Source: Morinoia aosen
Lineage: Eukaryota; Arthropoda; Malacostraca; Amphipoda; Talitridae
Direction of reading: 5' to 3'
Assembly: GCA_030386875.1 (NCBI GenBank)
Contig: CM059567.1
Location: 55,102,020 to 55,166,019 of the forward strand
DNA: 64,000 nucleotides
The translations under genes were made by a program, and so were the position numbers. The notes under the pieces are model-generated. The model did not search any database. It saw nothing but the letters and a program-made list of their open reading frames with translations, and had not been told where the DNA came from. The first letter of the stretch is position 1; every line of letters begins with the position of its first letter. Shown here in pieces: positions 20,681 through 31,196 of the stretch.

Positions 20681-21824
20681 AATCGATCGTTTCTGACGTG
20701 GTGCATATTAGCGATAGCATCAGGTAGCAGCACCTAGAATGGCAACCTAGTCAGTACCCACCCCCCAGCAGCGACACGTGTCCCTTGCAACAGCTGTGCC
20801 GCAATTTACCCAACATATGCTCACTACAGACTTACGTATGTACGCACGTATGGAGACCTTTGGACTGCCTCCACTGAGTGGGAATTGTTTGTGTCCATAC
20901 ACCTTTCGCTTTCACCAAAGAAAAAAGATAAGAAAAAGCTTACAAAATGACGCAAGTAACCAAAAATAATAGAAATGAAGAGGCTTTTCATTAAAATTTC
21001 TTCAACATGTGAGTTATAATAAAGGATGGAAGATAGTTGAGGAGTAGTACAAGTGATGTAATGAAACAAATCTTTATATGAAAAGAAACTATTGAAGTGA
21101 ACAAAAAATGACGCTTAACAGCGTGGCAAGAAAATTGTTTCCATACGATCCTTTAATTATTTTTGGGCTTTCCCGCGATCCTTTAATAACATGATTTCTG
21201 TACCCTAAGTAGAAGCCTACGATGTTTACAAAAAATAATAAACGAACTCATTCGCTGTCCAATGATGGCCCGTCTCACTTTGATCAACAATACAGGTAAC
21301 GTAGAACGCCAAATCAGAATCATCACAAGCGCTACTGCATTACGTGCAACATGAGTAATCCGAACATTTTTCAATAGCTCGTACGGATAACATTCAACTC
21401 TATGAGATAACGCAAGGGCAACAGTATAAAGAGATGGTTTGTACGGTTGACACGTTCGGTACTGCACAAAATGTGCGAGGTAATCTTGTAACACTGGGTA
21501 GATTACATAAAGTTATTTAAGCTTAGCATCATGACAGACACGATCGCCAAACGTAGCAGTATTTAATGAGATGAATGGGCAGATGTAGTTGCACAAAAAG
21601 TCATAAAAATCGTAGTAGATTCAGCATGGTGACTGATGTACGACAAGTTGTACAAGCTTGACAAGGAAAATACATAGCACACCATGTACCAGGCATGACT
21701 TGAAAAATATTGGATATCTCCAAATAACGTGCACTTCAGAGACAGTAGGGCATAAATGTGACTCCGGAGCACAAATACAAGAGGGAAAAGCTTGACGAAT
21801 ATCACAAATTTTACCTAAATCTCA
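20681..21824. other. No gene recognised
   Basis: Unique sequence. A short direct repeat CGATCCTTTAAT occurs at about 21147 and 21177. Minus frames at 21183-21494 and 21563-21805 are without recognisable motifs. Confidence 0.4.
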
Positions 21825-21838
21825 ACAGGGGCTGCAAA

Positions 21839-22197
21839 GATTAGATTAGATTATTAGTTAGTATAAGCCTCCCTATCCTCAACAAATGAGATCCAAAGAG
21901 AGGAAGGAAGAAGACACCGTTTAGTATCGAGTTAAGGGAACGCGGAATCTATGCAGAAAGGGCATAGAAACAGTAAGATGAGAAAGAAGTTCATGAAACA
22001 AGAACCAAGTTGAAGAAGAAAGTAGTAGGTGCGGAAAAAACAGAACAGTGAACCGAAAGAAGATGGTCCGTAACAAAACAAAAGCATATGTTATTTTAAC
22101 AAATAGAAAGTTTACCTAACCTTTAGCTCGGGCCCTCACATAGTCCCCCTGGGAGCGCTAATTCCCATAGATACAATAGTTGTATCCCTCTGAGGGG
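21839..22197 (-). mobile_element. Family R retroposon copy P, complete with TSD
   Basis: 359 bp flanked by perfect 14-bp duplications ACAGGGGCTGCAAA (21825-21838 and 22198-22211). It has a GATTAGATTAGATTATTAG tail side and a full body including ACACCGTTTAGTATCGAG, GAACGCGGAATCTATGC, AACCTTTAGCTCGGGCCC and the 5' terminus TTGTATCCCTCTGAGGGG. This is the last family R copy seen before the CpG-depleted block. Confidence 0.93.
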
Positions 22198-22211
22198 ACA
22201 GGGGCTGCAAA

Positions 22212-23110
22212 ACACAGACGCTTTAATTGTAGAATTTTTCGTCGACAGCACTGCGAAAACAATGAATATTTGCACGCTATTGACCACAATCGACAATTCG
22301 TAGTGAATACTAACAAAGAAATAATGATAAACGGAATGTCAGCGAAGTTTTTCGGCTGACGTCAGACGACATCTAACAACTCACACATCTCAGGCTTACA
22401 TAGCATAGAAGGTGTACGAATCCCCCATTGCGAAGAAGGTGTACGAATCCCATTCGAAATTCTTCCTACGGAAAATATAACTGACAGAGAACCCACACAA
22501 GCATTGATGTAGGCAATACTACACACAAAACTTAACGAAAAATATTCGGATTACTAAACTTATTCTTGAGGAGTGTAAAAATTACAGTATACTATCTGTA
22601 CCGCATTTTTAACATTAAAGATGCATCGCCACCAGGGAGTGTGCAAGAGATAGGCTAATTGTAGGTCGAACAAGTGAAAAATACCCTGGATAATGAGAGC
22701 TACGTATTACAGAAAGGAACTCAACAATGAACACATAATACCACACGGAGTCAATCAAAATTTGTTGATCACAATCTTTTCGACACAACAGGAATAGTAA
22801 ACTTGCATTGCACCATCAGAATCTCGCGTAGCTGGTGAAAGAGCTGCGCTGTAACGGGCCAGAGGCGAACCAGCGGCGCTGCGGGGCTATGTACCGAAAT
22901 CATGACGGATTTCACCCAAGCAAAAACGTTGAAGAATAGTCGTCTGGACGCTAATGCCTTGGCGCTCGTTTTGGCTACCCACTCATCCCTACTTGTGGAC
23001 GACAGCGTCTGTGTATTTGTTTCTACGTAAACAAATATTGAAGGACAAATTAAACGTCATTGTTCCAAAAATATTGTCACGCTATCAGCGCTAAAGACTT
23101 CTGATGGTGG
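22212..23110. other. Unique CpG-containing sequence
   Basis: No gene recognised. A 17-base direct repeat GAAGGTGTACGAATCCC occurs at about 22408 and 22434. The CpG-rich patch at 22825-23010 immediately precedes the drop in CpG at about 23.11 kb. Confidence 0.4.
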
Positions 23111-23723
23111 AAGACGATCGTGTGAATAATAAAAAAATAGAAATTTAGCTAGCTCAAACCAGTTTACATTATTTTATTTAAATCAACACACAAAAATCAA
23201 AATTGACCTGATGCACCGTTACAGCAAAACTTGCATGCATACTATCAACATTGGAATAATTATCTTTTTTCACATTTGGATTCCCATTCCAAACACAAGG
23301 GTCTGAATTCAATAAAATCAAGTTCCAACCCATTAAAACAGAGCAGTTTGATTTCTTTAATAGGTAGTGTTCAGAAGGCACCTAATATATGTACATTTCA
23401 CACCCCAACAGTAGAGGGCAATGGATATAACACAGACAGGTGAATCATTGATGGAATACAGACTCTACCTAATAATTAAATTTCAGACAATTATTACGGC
23501 ATCTAATTATTTAATGTACTACATGGTAAATTTATTTTCGACATACTTTGTACAAACCATTTTCCAAAACTATGTCCAGCTCGAGAATTTTGTGACCATC
23601 ATGCATCATTGACTGACATATAAAGAAATGAGTATCCCTAACTAAATCGAGCAGCATTAGATTGCTTGAGACAGAAGCTAGACTTATGATTGCTCCTGCT
23701 TGCTGAATACCTACTTGAAGTAC

Positions 23724-23753
23724 ATTAAGCACCATTAAGCACCATTAAGCACC
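23724..23753. repeat. Short tandem repeat ATTAAGCACC, 3 units
   Basis: Three perfect 10-bp units within the CpG-depleted block. On the minus strand each unit carries an in-frame TTAATG/TGCTTAA pattern of no obvious significance. Confidence 0.85.
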
Positions 23754-26700
23754 TGAGTTATGTCCTTCTGAGTTGTCTTGAACAAATATTGCAAGACAAT
23801 TACTGTCTCAGCATCGTTTGCAGCCAATAGATGCACGCAATGAAGCTCGCACCACAAGACACTGGCAACACCACAAGTCTTATACCTAGAAGAGTATTGT
23901 GTGCCTAACCAGTTATTTTTGGGAAATTCTAATGAAAGCAGCTTAAACATGTACAATATTTTATAGAAGATCAAAACCTCTCTTCAACAGCAGACTGAAA
24001 TGAATCACAGACTAATAAGAAATACATCACAATAGGCATTGCTTCATTTATGTGGATGAAAGATCCATAACTAAATGAAAACAAGTTGAGATTATTTTAT
24101 AAAACAGAATAACTCTCAAGTATACAATAATCTGTTCTTAATATGCTGATTGTATTTTTTATGTAAGAGGAGAATTTTTCAGCTAGATAAGAGCTGAGCT
24201 GTTTGTAAAACAGCAAGCAGCAAGAGAACATCAGAATAAACTAATGCATGTAATAAGCAGCAATAAATTATCTGACTACATATAAACCTTGGTACCAACT
24301 TTTTCATACAATAAAGGAGCCCTTTTGTTACCAGAAATACTGAAATTACTGAGTTCACCCACTCTAAACAGTTTCACTGGTATTATCAGGATGACCAGAA
24401 CTCACTTAGACCACCTGCCATGCTCATGGATGGACTATCTAGTTGTATATTCCTAGCATGGGTTACTGAACTCACCACTCACATAAGTAGGTCAGCATAT
24501 TATACCTCAAGTCTCTTGGCAGCAGTAGTAATTAATCACTATGTAGAATCTCAAATTAGCAGATCAGAACAGGAGGCATATTAAGAATCTAAATGAGTAA
24601 AATGTAAATTCAGTTTAAAGTGCATTCATTAATAAAATGCTTACTGACATTTTCTCACCTTACAAACATTTTTGTACATTTTCAAAATTACGACCAATTG
24701 CACTTAGACCTTTGAAGGTTGATAAAATACAGACGCTAATCATACTATGATTTATAAAAGTGGTTTCAGCTGTCTAAATCATCACATCTACAATGAAAAT
24801 TGGTATTCAATTTTCACAACACACAAGTTGTGCTTCTACCATTTCCCTCTAGAGCTGGACAAAAATTGCTTTTGTAAAATTTGGCCAAGGGAATCAATCT
24901 TTATCCATACCATTTGGTAATATTGGCTAACTAGTCACATTATTGTATCTATCTGTAGCTATGATGGGACCTGGTACCATTAGATAAAATGGCCCTAATG
25001 TAAACATAAATGGATATATTGATGCAATATTATTCTACAATGTTTAAAATAAGTGGCTGACCACCAAAAAATAAAAATTCTTTGAATTTTAGAAAATTAT
25101 AACAAAACAATTAAGGACTACACAATAATACAGCTTTATTTTTGTTTCGTGCACCTTAAACAAGCAACATAATTTTTCCTTGAAACAATTTAGTTTTTCT
25201 CTAAGCTAAACCAGATTTAAAATCAAGGGAGCTATACATAATAAGCAAACTCTACTCTCTGGATCTCCCACACGTTGATGCCATCAGCAAACTGATAAAT
25301 GGCAATCTTGACACAATTTCAAACAGCTGCACACAATCTTCCCTATTGAACAGTTACTTCCCATGTGCTATACATGAAGTTACCAAACCATTAGCATTGC
25401 TTCAAAAGCACAAACAATTAGCATCTCAATAGCAACAGTTAGCACTTCATACATATCAAAACATGCATATTTCAATTTGGAACAAGTCAAGACAGTTCAC
25501 TAGAAAGATCTTTATTACACAACATGATCAGAGTCAATAGTGTACAGAGACTTCTCAGACCACCAGTAGAACGTCTACTTAAATATGAGCATCTCAGATT
25601 TAAGTTAAAACAAAACTAAGCAATACACTTGAAAATTTCATGAAATTACAAATTTCAATGCTAAAATAGTAAAGAAGTAAAGAATTCATGGCATAACTGT
25701 TGTATAGACTTATCGCAAGAACACCTTTTTCATCAAGTAGCCTGCATTCCTGCCAAGGAAAGTGCCACTATAGAGCTTAGTTAAAACTTCAAGAATCCAA
25801 ACTCACCCGAAATAAATTTGCTTTAGAAACTTATGTATCACATGATTTAAGGCTTGAAATTTTAATAATAACAAACAACAGATATCATTACACTATAATT
25901 GTACACATATACTGTTTTTTATTCACAGCTGTCACAATTCTCAATTTATTTAAATTTGATTACTGCATATTCAAGACATACTAAGAGAATTATCTTTGAT
26001 ATAATCTTTCAATAAAGATGATTGATTTTAACAATATTGTTTTACTTTATAGTTTGTAGGGAACCAAATTAGACTATTTAGAATGAAATATGCCATACAA
26101 AATTCACTAACCAGTGTGAAAAAGACTTTCTTGGTTTAATGCCTGATTAGTAGGAACAGATGTACCACACAAGAAACCTGAACATAACTATCATACTTGT
26201 CATTCTGATTAAATACATTTTTTTCAACACAGCAAATAAAGTTCTATGCTGGAAACAACATGAGAAAATATCTAAAAAAGTATAAGTACTCAATACATTC
26301 TTACGGTTATATTTGTGAAAACTATAACACAAGTAAAGAAATGCAAATAAAACTTTAATTTTTACAATCTAATCCAGGAGACATTGATTTGTAACATATT
26401 ATACAATAAAAAACATTCTAATATCTTTCTCCAAATAGAGCTCATATTCAACATACCAGAATCTTTGACTTATTACCTTCCAACCAAGAACACAAACCTA
26501 AAATATAATTAGCATTTTTTTTACCTGAGCAGCAAAAGTTCCACATAATTGAATAAAAATTGGAAATTGATTGCCTTCAATCACATTTGAATTTGATCAA
26601 CTTTCATAGCAATCAGATCAACAGCAATAATGAAGCCATTGAAAAATTACATGATATAAGATTGAACATGAAGCATTGATAATAGCTGGAATACTCTCAA

Positions 26701-26977
26701 AGTTATGATTAGTTATCAGTTAGAAAAAATCTTTTTCACACTCAAAAATTTGTCAACATTTAATCAAGAAGGATAGGAGCCCAGCCGCAATTAGTTGAAG
26801 AATTCCAAAACGTTTGCCAAAATTTAGCCAGTGAGCACCATTGCTCAAGCTCATGCTATAGCATCATAAAAAGCTCACACAACAAACAACGGCATCTACG
26901 GATGCTTTATTTCCAATTTCAAGCCTGATACATATCACCTTGTACATTAGATTTTCCAATGCCTTATAACTAACACC

Positions 26978-27161
26978 AGGACGCCATGACGCTTTCCCCC
27001 GGTCAAGACCGGTACCCATTTCAGACACCTGGGTAGAGTGAGGTATTGTGCTTGGAATTTACCCCTATACCCAACAGAGAAAATCGCCACCAGCGCCGGG
27101 ACTCAAACACTCGTTTGCCCACACGGAGGCAGGTCCTAAAGACACACGGCTATGACAAGCA
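26978..27161 (-). mobile_element. tRNA-derived SINE-like element
   Basis: Read on the minus strand, the head contains TCATAGCCGTGTGTC (A-box-like, about 27143-27156) and GTTTGAGTCCC (B-box-like, 27098-27108) about 35 bases apart, as in tRNA-derived Pol III promoters. It continues into a non-tRNA body (GGTGGCGATTTTCTC, GGGTATAGGGGTAAATTCC, CACCCAGGTGTCTG-like, ATGGGTACCGGTCTTGACC) and ends near GCGTCATGGCGTCC. CpG is frequent inside while the host block is CpG-poor, which suggests recent insertion. The 3' tail and target duplication were not resolved. Confidence 0.6.
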
Positions 27162-28822
27162 CTATGACGAACACAATATTGAAAGATTCTGTTAACTGCT
27201 AATTTCATGAAGAATATTTGAAAGTAAAAGTATTTCATTAGATCTCATTAAGCCAAGTGCTAAGTCCATAGAGGTAATATGAAATAAGGAAAATTACCTG
27301 TTTACATAATGTCTACATATTATGCATTCATTAATTTTCAATATTAAAACTATTACATATATGATACAATATTATTATATATTGTTGAAGAGCATATAAA
27401 ATAAAGAAATGTTTCAGGATTACACTGTTGTAGAGTATAATAGATCCTGTATCTTGTGTATAGACATATTATCAACTTTAATAACTGAATGTGAAAGTTT
27501 ATATCATAGAAGTAAAAATCAATCTAAAAAAGGAAAGCCTCCATGCCAGTCTCTCCCATTTCCCTGAGATCTGGTACATATTTTCTACTTTATCATAGTG
27601 ATATGCAATTTCTTTTCCTATTTATAAGCCTTGCAAAACTATGAATGATAGGCAATATGATGAAAAACTGTTCAAATATGTGAGGTTATTGAATGTGCCA
27701 ATAAGGTTCTAAAAATTTTTTGAAAAGGTGAACTTTATAAAATGTGATAATGGTACATGAATATATATGATTACTTTTAGAGGGAGAACTTCAATGTAAA
27801 TTATTTGACATATCTCAAAATACTCAGCAAGCATGCTGATAGCTTCAATTGGCTCTTGTAACAGAGCTGATGCCTTCAACAAAGTTATGTTTGATGGTCA
27901 AAATCACTGCTGAAGGAATTTAAACAATCATTACCTTCTCTGCAGTGGCTTTTTCAGGAACATTTTGAAGCTTCAAAGGTAGTCCCAGAATCACTAAGCT
28001 CACCTTAGTTCCTAACAAAATTTATATTGGAGCTCTCTGTCACCAATAACAAGTAGGATCATGTCTACAATCCTAAACACTTTGCCAATGCCAACACCAA
28101 CACAAGATATAAATGTTAATAATAAAGTATGGCATGCAGGTCAGCTATTCTTCTGGGTAAAATTCTTAAATTGCATATTTTCTAAAAATGTTACTATGAC
28201 AATTCAAAACTTTAGGCAAAAAAAGTAAAGTCTGGTTATCCTGATTGGAAAGAGAAGCATACCATGGTTTATAATACAACCAAGCAAACAGTTAATTTTC
28301 TTTCACACATACTGCAACCAAAAAATGATTTTTTCCTTGATGCACACAGCCAAGTCAAAGATCACAGCATAAGACTTGACCGCAACTCTTGCTAAAATGC
28401 TGCTGGCACAAACATATCCTCAATTTTTCTTTTCCTTTAACATGCATGGCTGCTTTGTAGCACTCACATCTATTTCAGTCTTTAATAAACCAAGAGGACA
28501 TCTTTAAAATTCTGTCTTTTTTCTATATGCACAATAACTAATAGATTTGATATCATTTTCTTAGCAGGTGCATAACTGATAAATTCGAAATTATTAATTA
28601 GGCCATTGTCTGAAAATGTATGTAAGCTCTATCAACTATCCTAATTAATAGATTTCTCAATGAAAACTTTTATACTTTGATTTTCAAAGAAAACTTCGAA
28701 GAAATAGCCAATGTTAAAGATTTATTTTACAAAATTGTGACCTGAGAAATGTGCTAAATACATTTCTGTTTCAAAAAGTCGGTCAATATTTACTTTAGGT
28801 CCGGCAAACGACCACCATGGGC

Positions 28823-28833
28823 GCCGCCATCTT
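28823..28833 (-). promoter_or_regulatory. YY1-type binding motif inside MITE
   Basis: GCCGCCATCTT on the plus strand is the reverse complement of AAGATGGCGGC, the YY1 consensus, as also used near many core promoters. It lies 42 bases inside the left end of the TIR element, so every copy of the element could spread it. Binding is not demonstrated. Confidence 0.4.
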
Positions 28834-28985
28834 GGATTCGACGTAAACAAGATTGCGGTCGTCACCCTAATGGGTGGGTTAGAAGCTTTATTTATAATTT
28901 TCGCTATAAGAACTGTGGCTAACCCTCACGACCCAACCTCTTTACGTTTGTAATAGGGGGTTAACTACCCTTATTAACTAAATAA

Positions 28986-29018
28986 CGGCGCCGGCGCCGG
29001 CGCCCGCGCGCCGGCGCC
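28986..29018. repeat. GC-only palindromic tract
   Basis: A 33-base run of only G and C made of overlapping GGCGCC/CCGGCG units, inside the TIR element and in strong contrast with the surrounding AT-rich DNA. It can fold on itself on either strand. Confidence 0.8.
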
Positions 29019-29649
29019 AACTTCAAAGTACAATTATTCAAAAATAACGCATCAGCGAGCAGAATGTCATTCTTGTAAAAGGTTATTAAATGTGTTCCTT
29101 TATTGATTATTTGCTCCCAAATTATTAATTTCCTTGCCGGACCTAAAATAAATATTGTCCAAAAAGTCTATATGCTGGTTATAACAATATACAAAATTTA
29201 GATTGCATGCTTAGCAGAAAAAAATGTATATACTTATTTGAACATTTTGGTTAATTTTACTGCAGCGTTAAAAATATTTAAATTGAAACAACAAATAGCA
29301 TGAAACAAAAAGAATACTATCCTAGAAAAATTTAAAAAAGAAATCTGTAAACAAAAAAGCTTTAGAAAAAACATAATAAACACAAAAATATGCTGATACA
29401 TAACATTTTTGTTGTATTGACAGTCAATTATATAATCTTAAATTAGAAGTGAATTATGCAAACAAACTTATATATTTTGTCAATAAGGCTTCCCAAGCCA
29501 TACTTGTTTTCCAATAAAAAATCTTTGCTTGTCTGCAACATAAACAAATGATGAAAAATTGAATTGAACACCATAGGAACAGCAAGATTAAATTAATACA
29601 ATACCAGAATGAGAATTAGTTTAGTCAAAACTTTAAAAATCAAACTTAC

Positions 29650-29667
29650 CCAACAGGATGCAGAAGC
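29650..29667 (-). other. Candidate 18-nt microexon
   Basis: On the minus strand TGCTGTTTTTGTAG, a good acceptor with a pyrimidine tract, is followed by the 18 bases GCTTCTGCATCCTGTTGG and then GTAAGT, a consensus donor (plus 29644-29649). An 18-nt exon preserves reading frame. The alternative is that only the donor is real and the exon is longer. It lies between the CpG-depleted block and its presumed 5' end. Confidence 0.25.
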
Positions 29668-29899
29668 CTACAAAAACAGCAGTCTCGCAGATTGCAGTTA
29701 CTCAACGCATCATGGATTTTGGGAGATTTAATTTAAATCTGATCGTTAAACAAAAGCTGAAGCCCTGATGTGACAAGCGGATCAAACAAAGAAAAGGCTG
29801 TGCAAAGCTAGACTACATGATTTTGAATTGAACCACCTCACTTCCAGTCCTCATTTCTCTCACAATAAGCGACTCATGAGAGATTAGCTTAAACCTTCT

Positions 29900-30107
29900 T
29901 TACCGAACTCCGATGACAAATACATGGATCAATTGTGAAAAATGTTCGAGACTCATCGCGCCTGACACAACTTCAACGTCGCCTGCATGAGCACTGCTGG
30001 TACAACAGCTGGCACAGCTGATCGCTCCGTCACTCTCGTCCCAAGCTTTTCTGTTGTCACCAGGCCCCAACTTGGCGAGCAAACCCATCATTACGTGGAC
30101 ATGAAAA
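29900..30107 (-). CDS. Candidate 5' exon, unrecognised
   Basis: A minus-strand frame follows an acceptor-like CTTATAG (plus about 30108-30114), with an ATG ATG start at 30091, and runs 63 residues to a stop that overlaps GTAAAG, a donor-like sequence after GGAGTTCG. The product (start MMGLLAKLGPGDNRKAWDES) has no motif I recognise. The segment is CpG-containing and sits just outside the right edge of the CpG-depleted block, where an unmethylated promoter or first exon is expected. An AGCTTGGGACGAGAGTG core in it recurs in the opposite orientation at about 32039-32055. It may well be non-coding. Confidence 0.22.
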
Positions 30108-30967
30108 CACCTATAAGCTCACCATTCTATCAGCAAAGGGTAACAACCTTCCTAATCAATGAATTTCAAGTTCGAGAAAAATTGCAAAAAAATTGTATAG
30201 CAATGGTTTTCATTCGATGGTAGATTACCATCACAATGAAAATAAGAACTAAAATAAAGTTTTTCGTCCCCATAGCCGCTCCCACTTTCCCCCCATATCA
30301 TTTTCTATTCGATTCAAGATAAAAAGTAGAGTCTAATTACAGTAAAAATTATACAAAAGTCACAGTCGTAATGAGTTTACATCTGATGATGAAATGAAGA
30401 GCTTATTGAAACAATCATAAATTTACTGATGGTAAGGTTTTGACATGAAAACTTATTTTACTGAACATTGTTTGCTGTTCTCAACTATAAAAAAAGTGTT
30501 GATATGCTGTTTTTCGAAGGAATAAATGTGATGTATTGCTCATTTTCCCCAAATATTGGACCGATAAGTACATTTGTCTTCCATAGTGTTCATTTGAAGC
30601 GAAAGGTTACGTGCGTCATACAAAATTCTATTTAATCATTCGCTCATCATTAAGAACTAAATATACCCATTTACCTTTAATTATTTCCTCAGCGTTTAAC
30701 CTTTTATTGCTTGCTAAAGTTTAAAAGGTTACTCTGGGTTATAGAGAAGAAAAACTAAGTTATTTTTTTTCTTCAATGATCTCGCTGCAATATAACGCGG
30801 TAACTCCTTGGGCAATAGATATTCTTTATCGAAGAAGTGTTCAAGACTTGGCTATAGAATTGAAATACGTCGGGAGAGATTGTAATTCTATTCACTTTAT
30901 CTCTATCTAGAATTATGATTTATAAGATGTTATTGTCTCACTGATTACTGCAGACTGGGCTCACATC

Positions 30968-31196
30968 TTAACACTTTGACTGCGACTACTACGTATTAAA
31001 TTCAGCACCAAACTCAATTTTTATGTCAATTGCAGTAAGCTATTTTGAAAATACCAAACATAAACTGGATCGTGTCTTCATTTAGCTTTGATTAAATATT
31101 TATGAAAATTGAGTTTGTGACTACTGGCCGGTTAGCAGCATTATGAAAATTGCCTCCGTGTAACACCGGTTGCGCACGTCGCAGTCAAAGTGTTAA
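30968..31196. mobile_element. TTAA-type MITE, copy 3 (piggyBac-like, inferred)
   Basis: 229 bp with perfect 19-bp inverted ends TTAACACTTTGACTGCGAC, including TTAA at both edges (30968-30971 and 31193-31196). The reverse complement aligns along its length with 54444-54671: ACACTTTGACTG / ACACTTTGACAG, GTGCGC.ACCGGTG, ATTTTCATA.TGCTGCT, CCAGTAGTCAC, AAAGCTAAATGAAG, GATCCAGTT.ATGTTTG. No ORF. TTAA targeting supports piggyBac superfamily mobilisation; this is inference from target and end sequence. Confidence 0.85.

Larger units (their letters stand above)
28781..29159. mobile_element. 379-bp TIR element (MITE) with 9-bp TSD
   Basis: Inverted ends of about 26-27 bp: the left is GGTCAATATTTACTTTAGGT then CCGGCAA, and the reverse complement of the right is GACAATATTTATTTTAGGTC then CGGCAA, matching but for one gap and two or three mismatches. 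A perfect 9-bp direct repeat CAAAAAGTC flanks it (28772-28780 and 29160-29168). There is no coding capacity. The interior is CpG-rich and includes a GGCGCC-based palindromic tract (28986-29018) and GCCGCCATCTT (28823-28833), an exact YY1-type motif. An 8-9 bp duplication is compatible with hAT, P or Mutator superfamilies; the ends do not let me choose. Confidence 0.85.
23111..29850 (-). other. CpG-depleted block; candidate minus-strand transcription unit
   Basis: CpG falls to roughly 2-5 per kb (two in 24001-25000), against about 17 in 720 bases just right of it and many just left of it. GC is also lower, about 32%. Excluding two inserted elements, the depletion runs from about 23.11 to 29.85 kb. 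In invertebrates this is the footprint of germline gene-body methylation. The plus strand is A- and C-biased, so a minus transcript would be T- and G-rich, as 3' UTRs and introns often are. A minus-strand AATAAA lies at 23172-23177, close to the left edge. I found no convincing coding exon inside, so it may be a long 3' UTR, introns or a long non-coding RNA. Confidence 0.55.
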
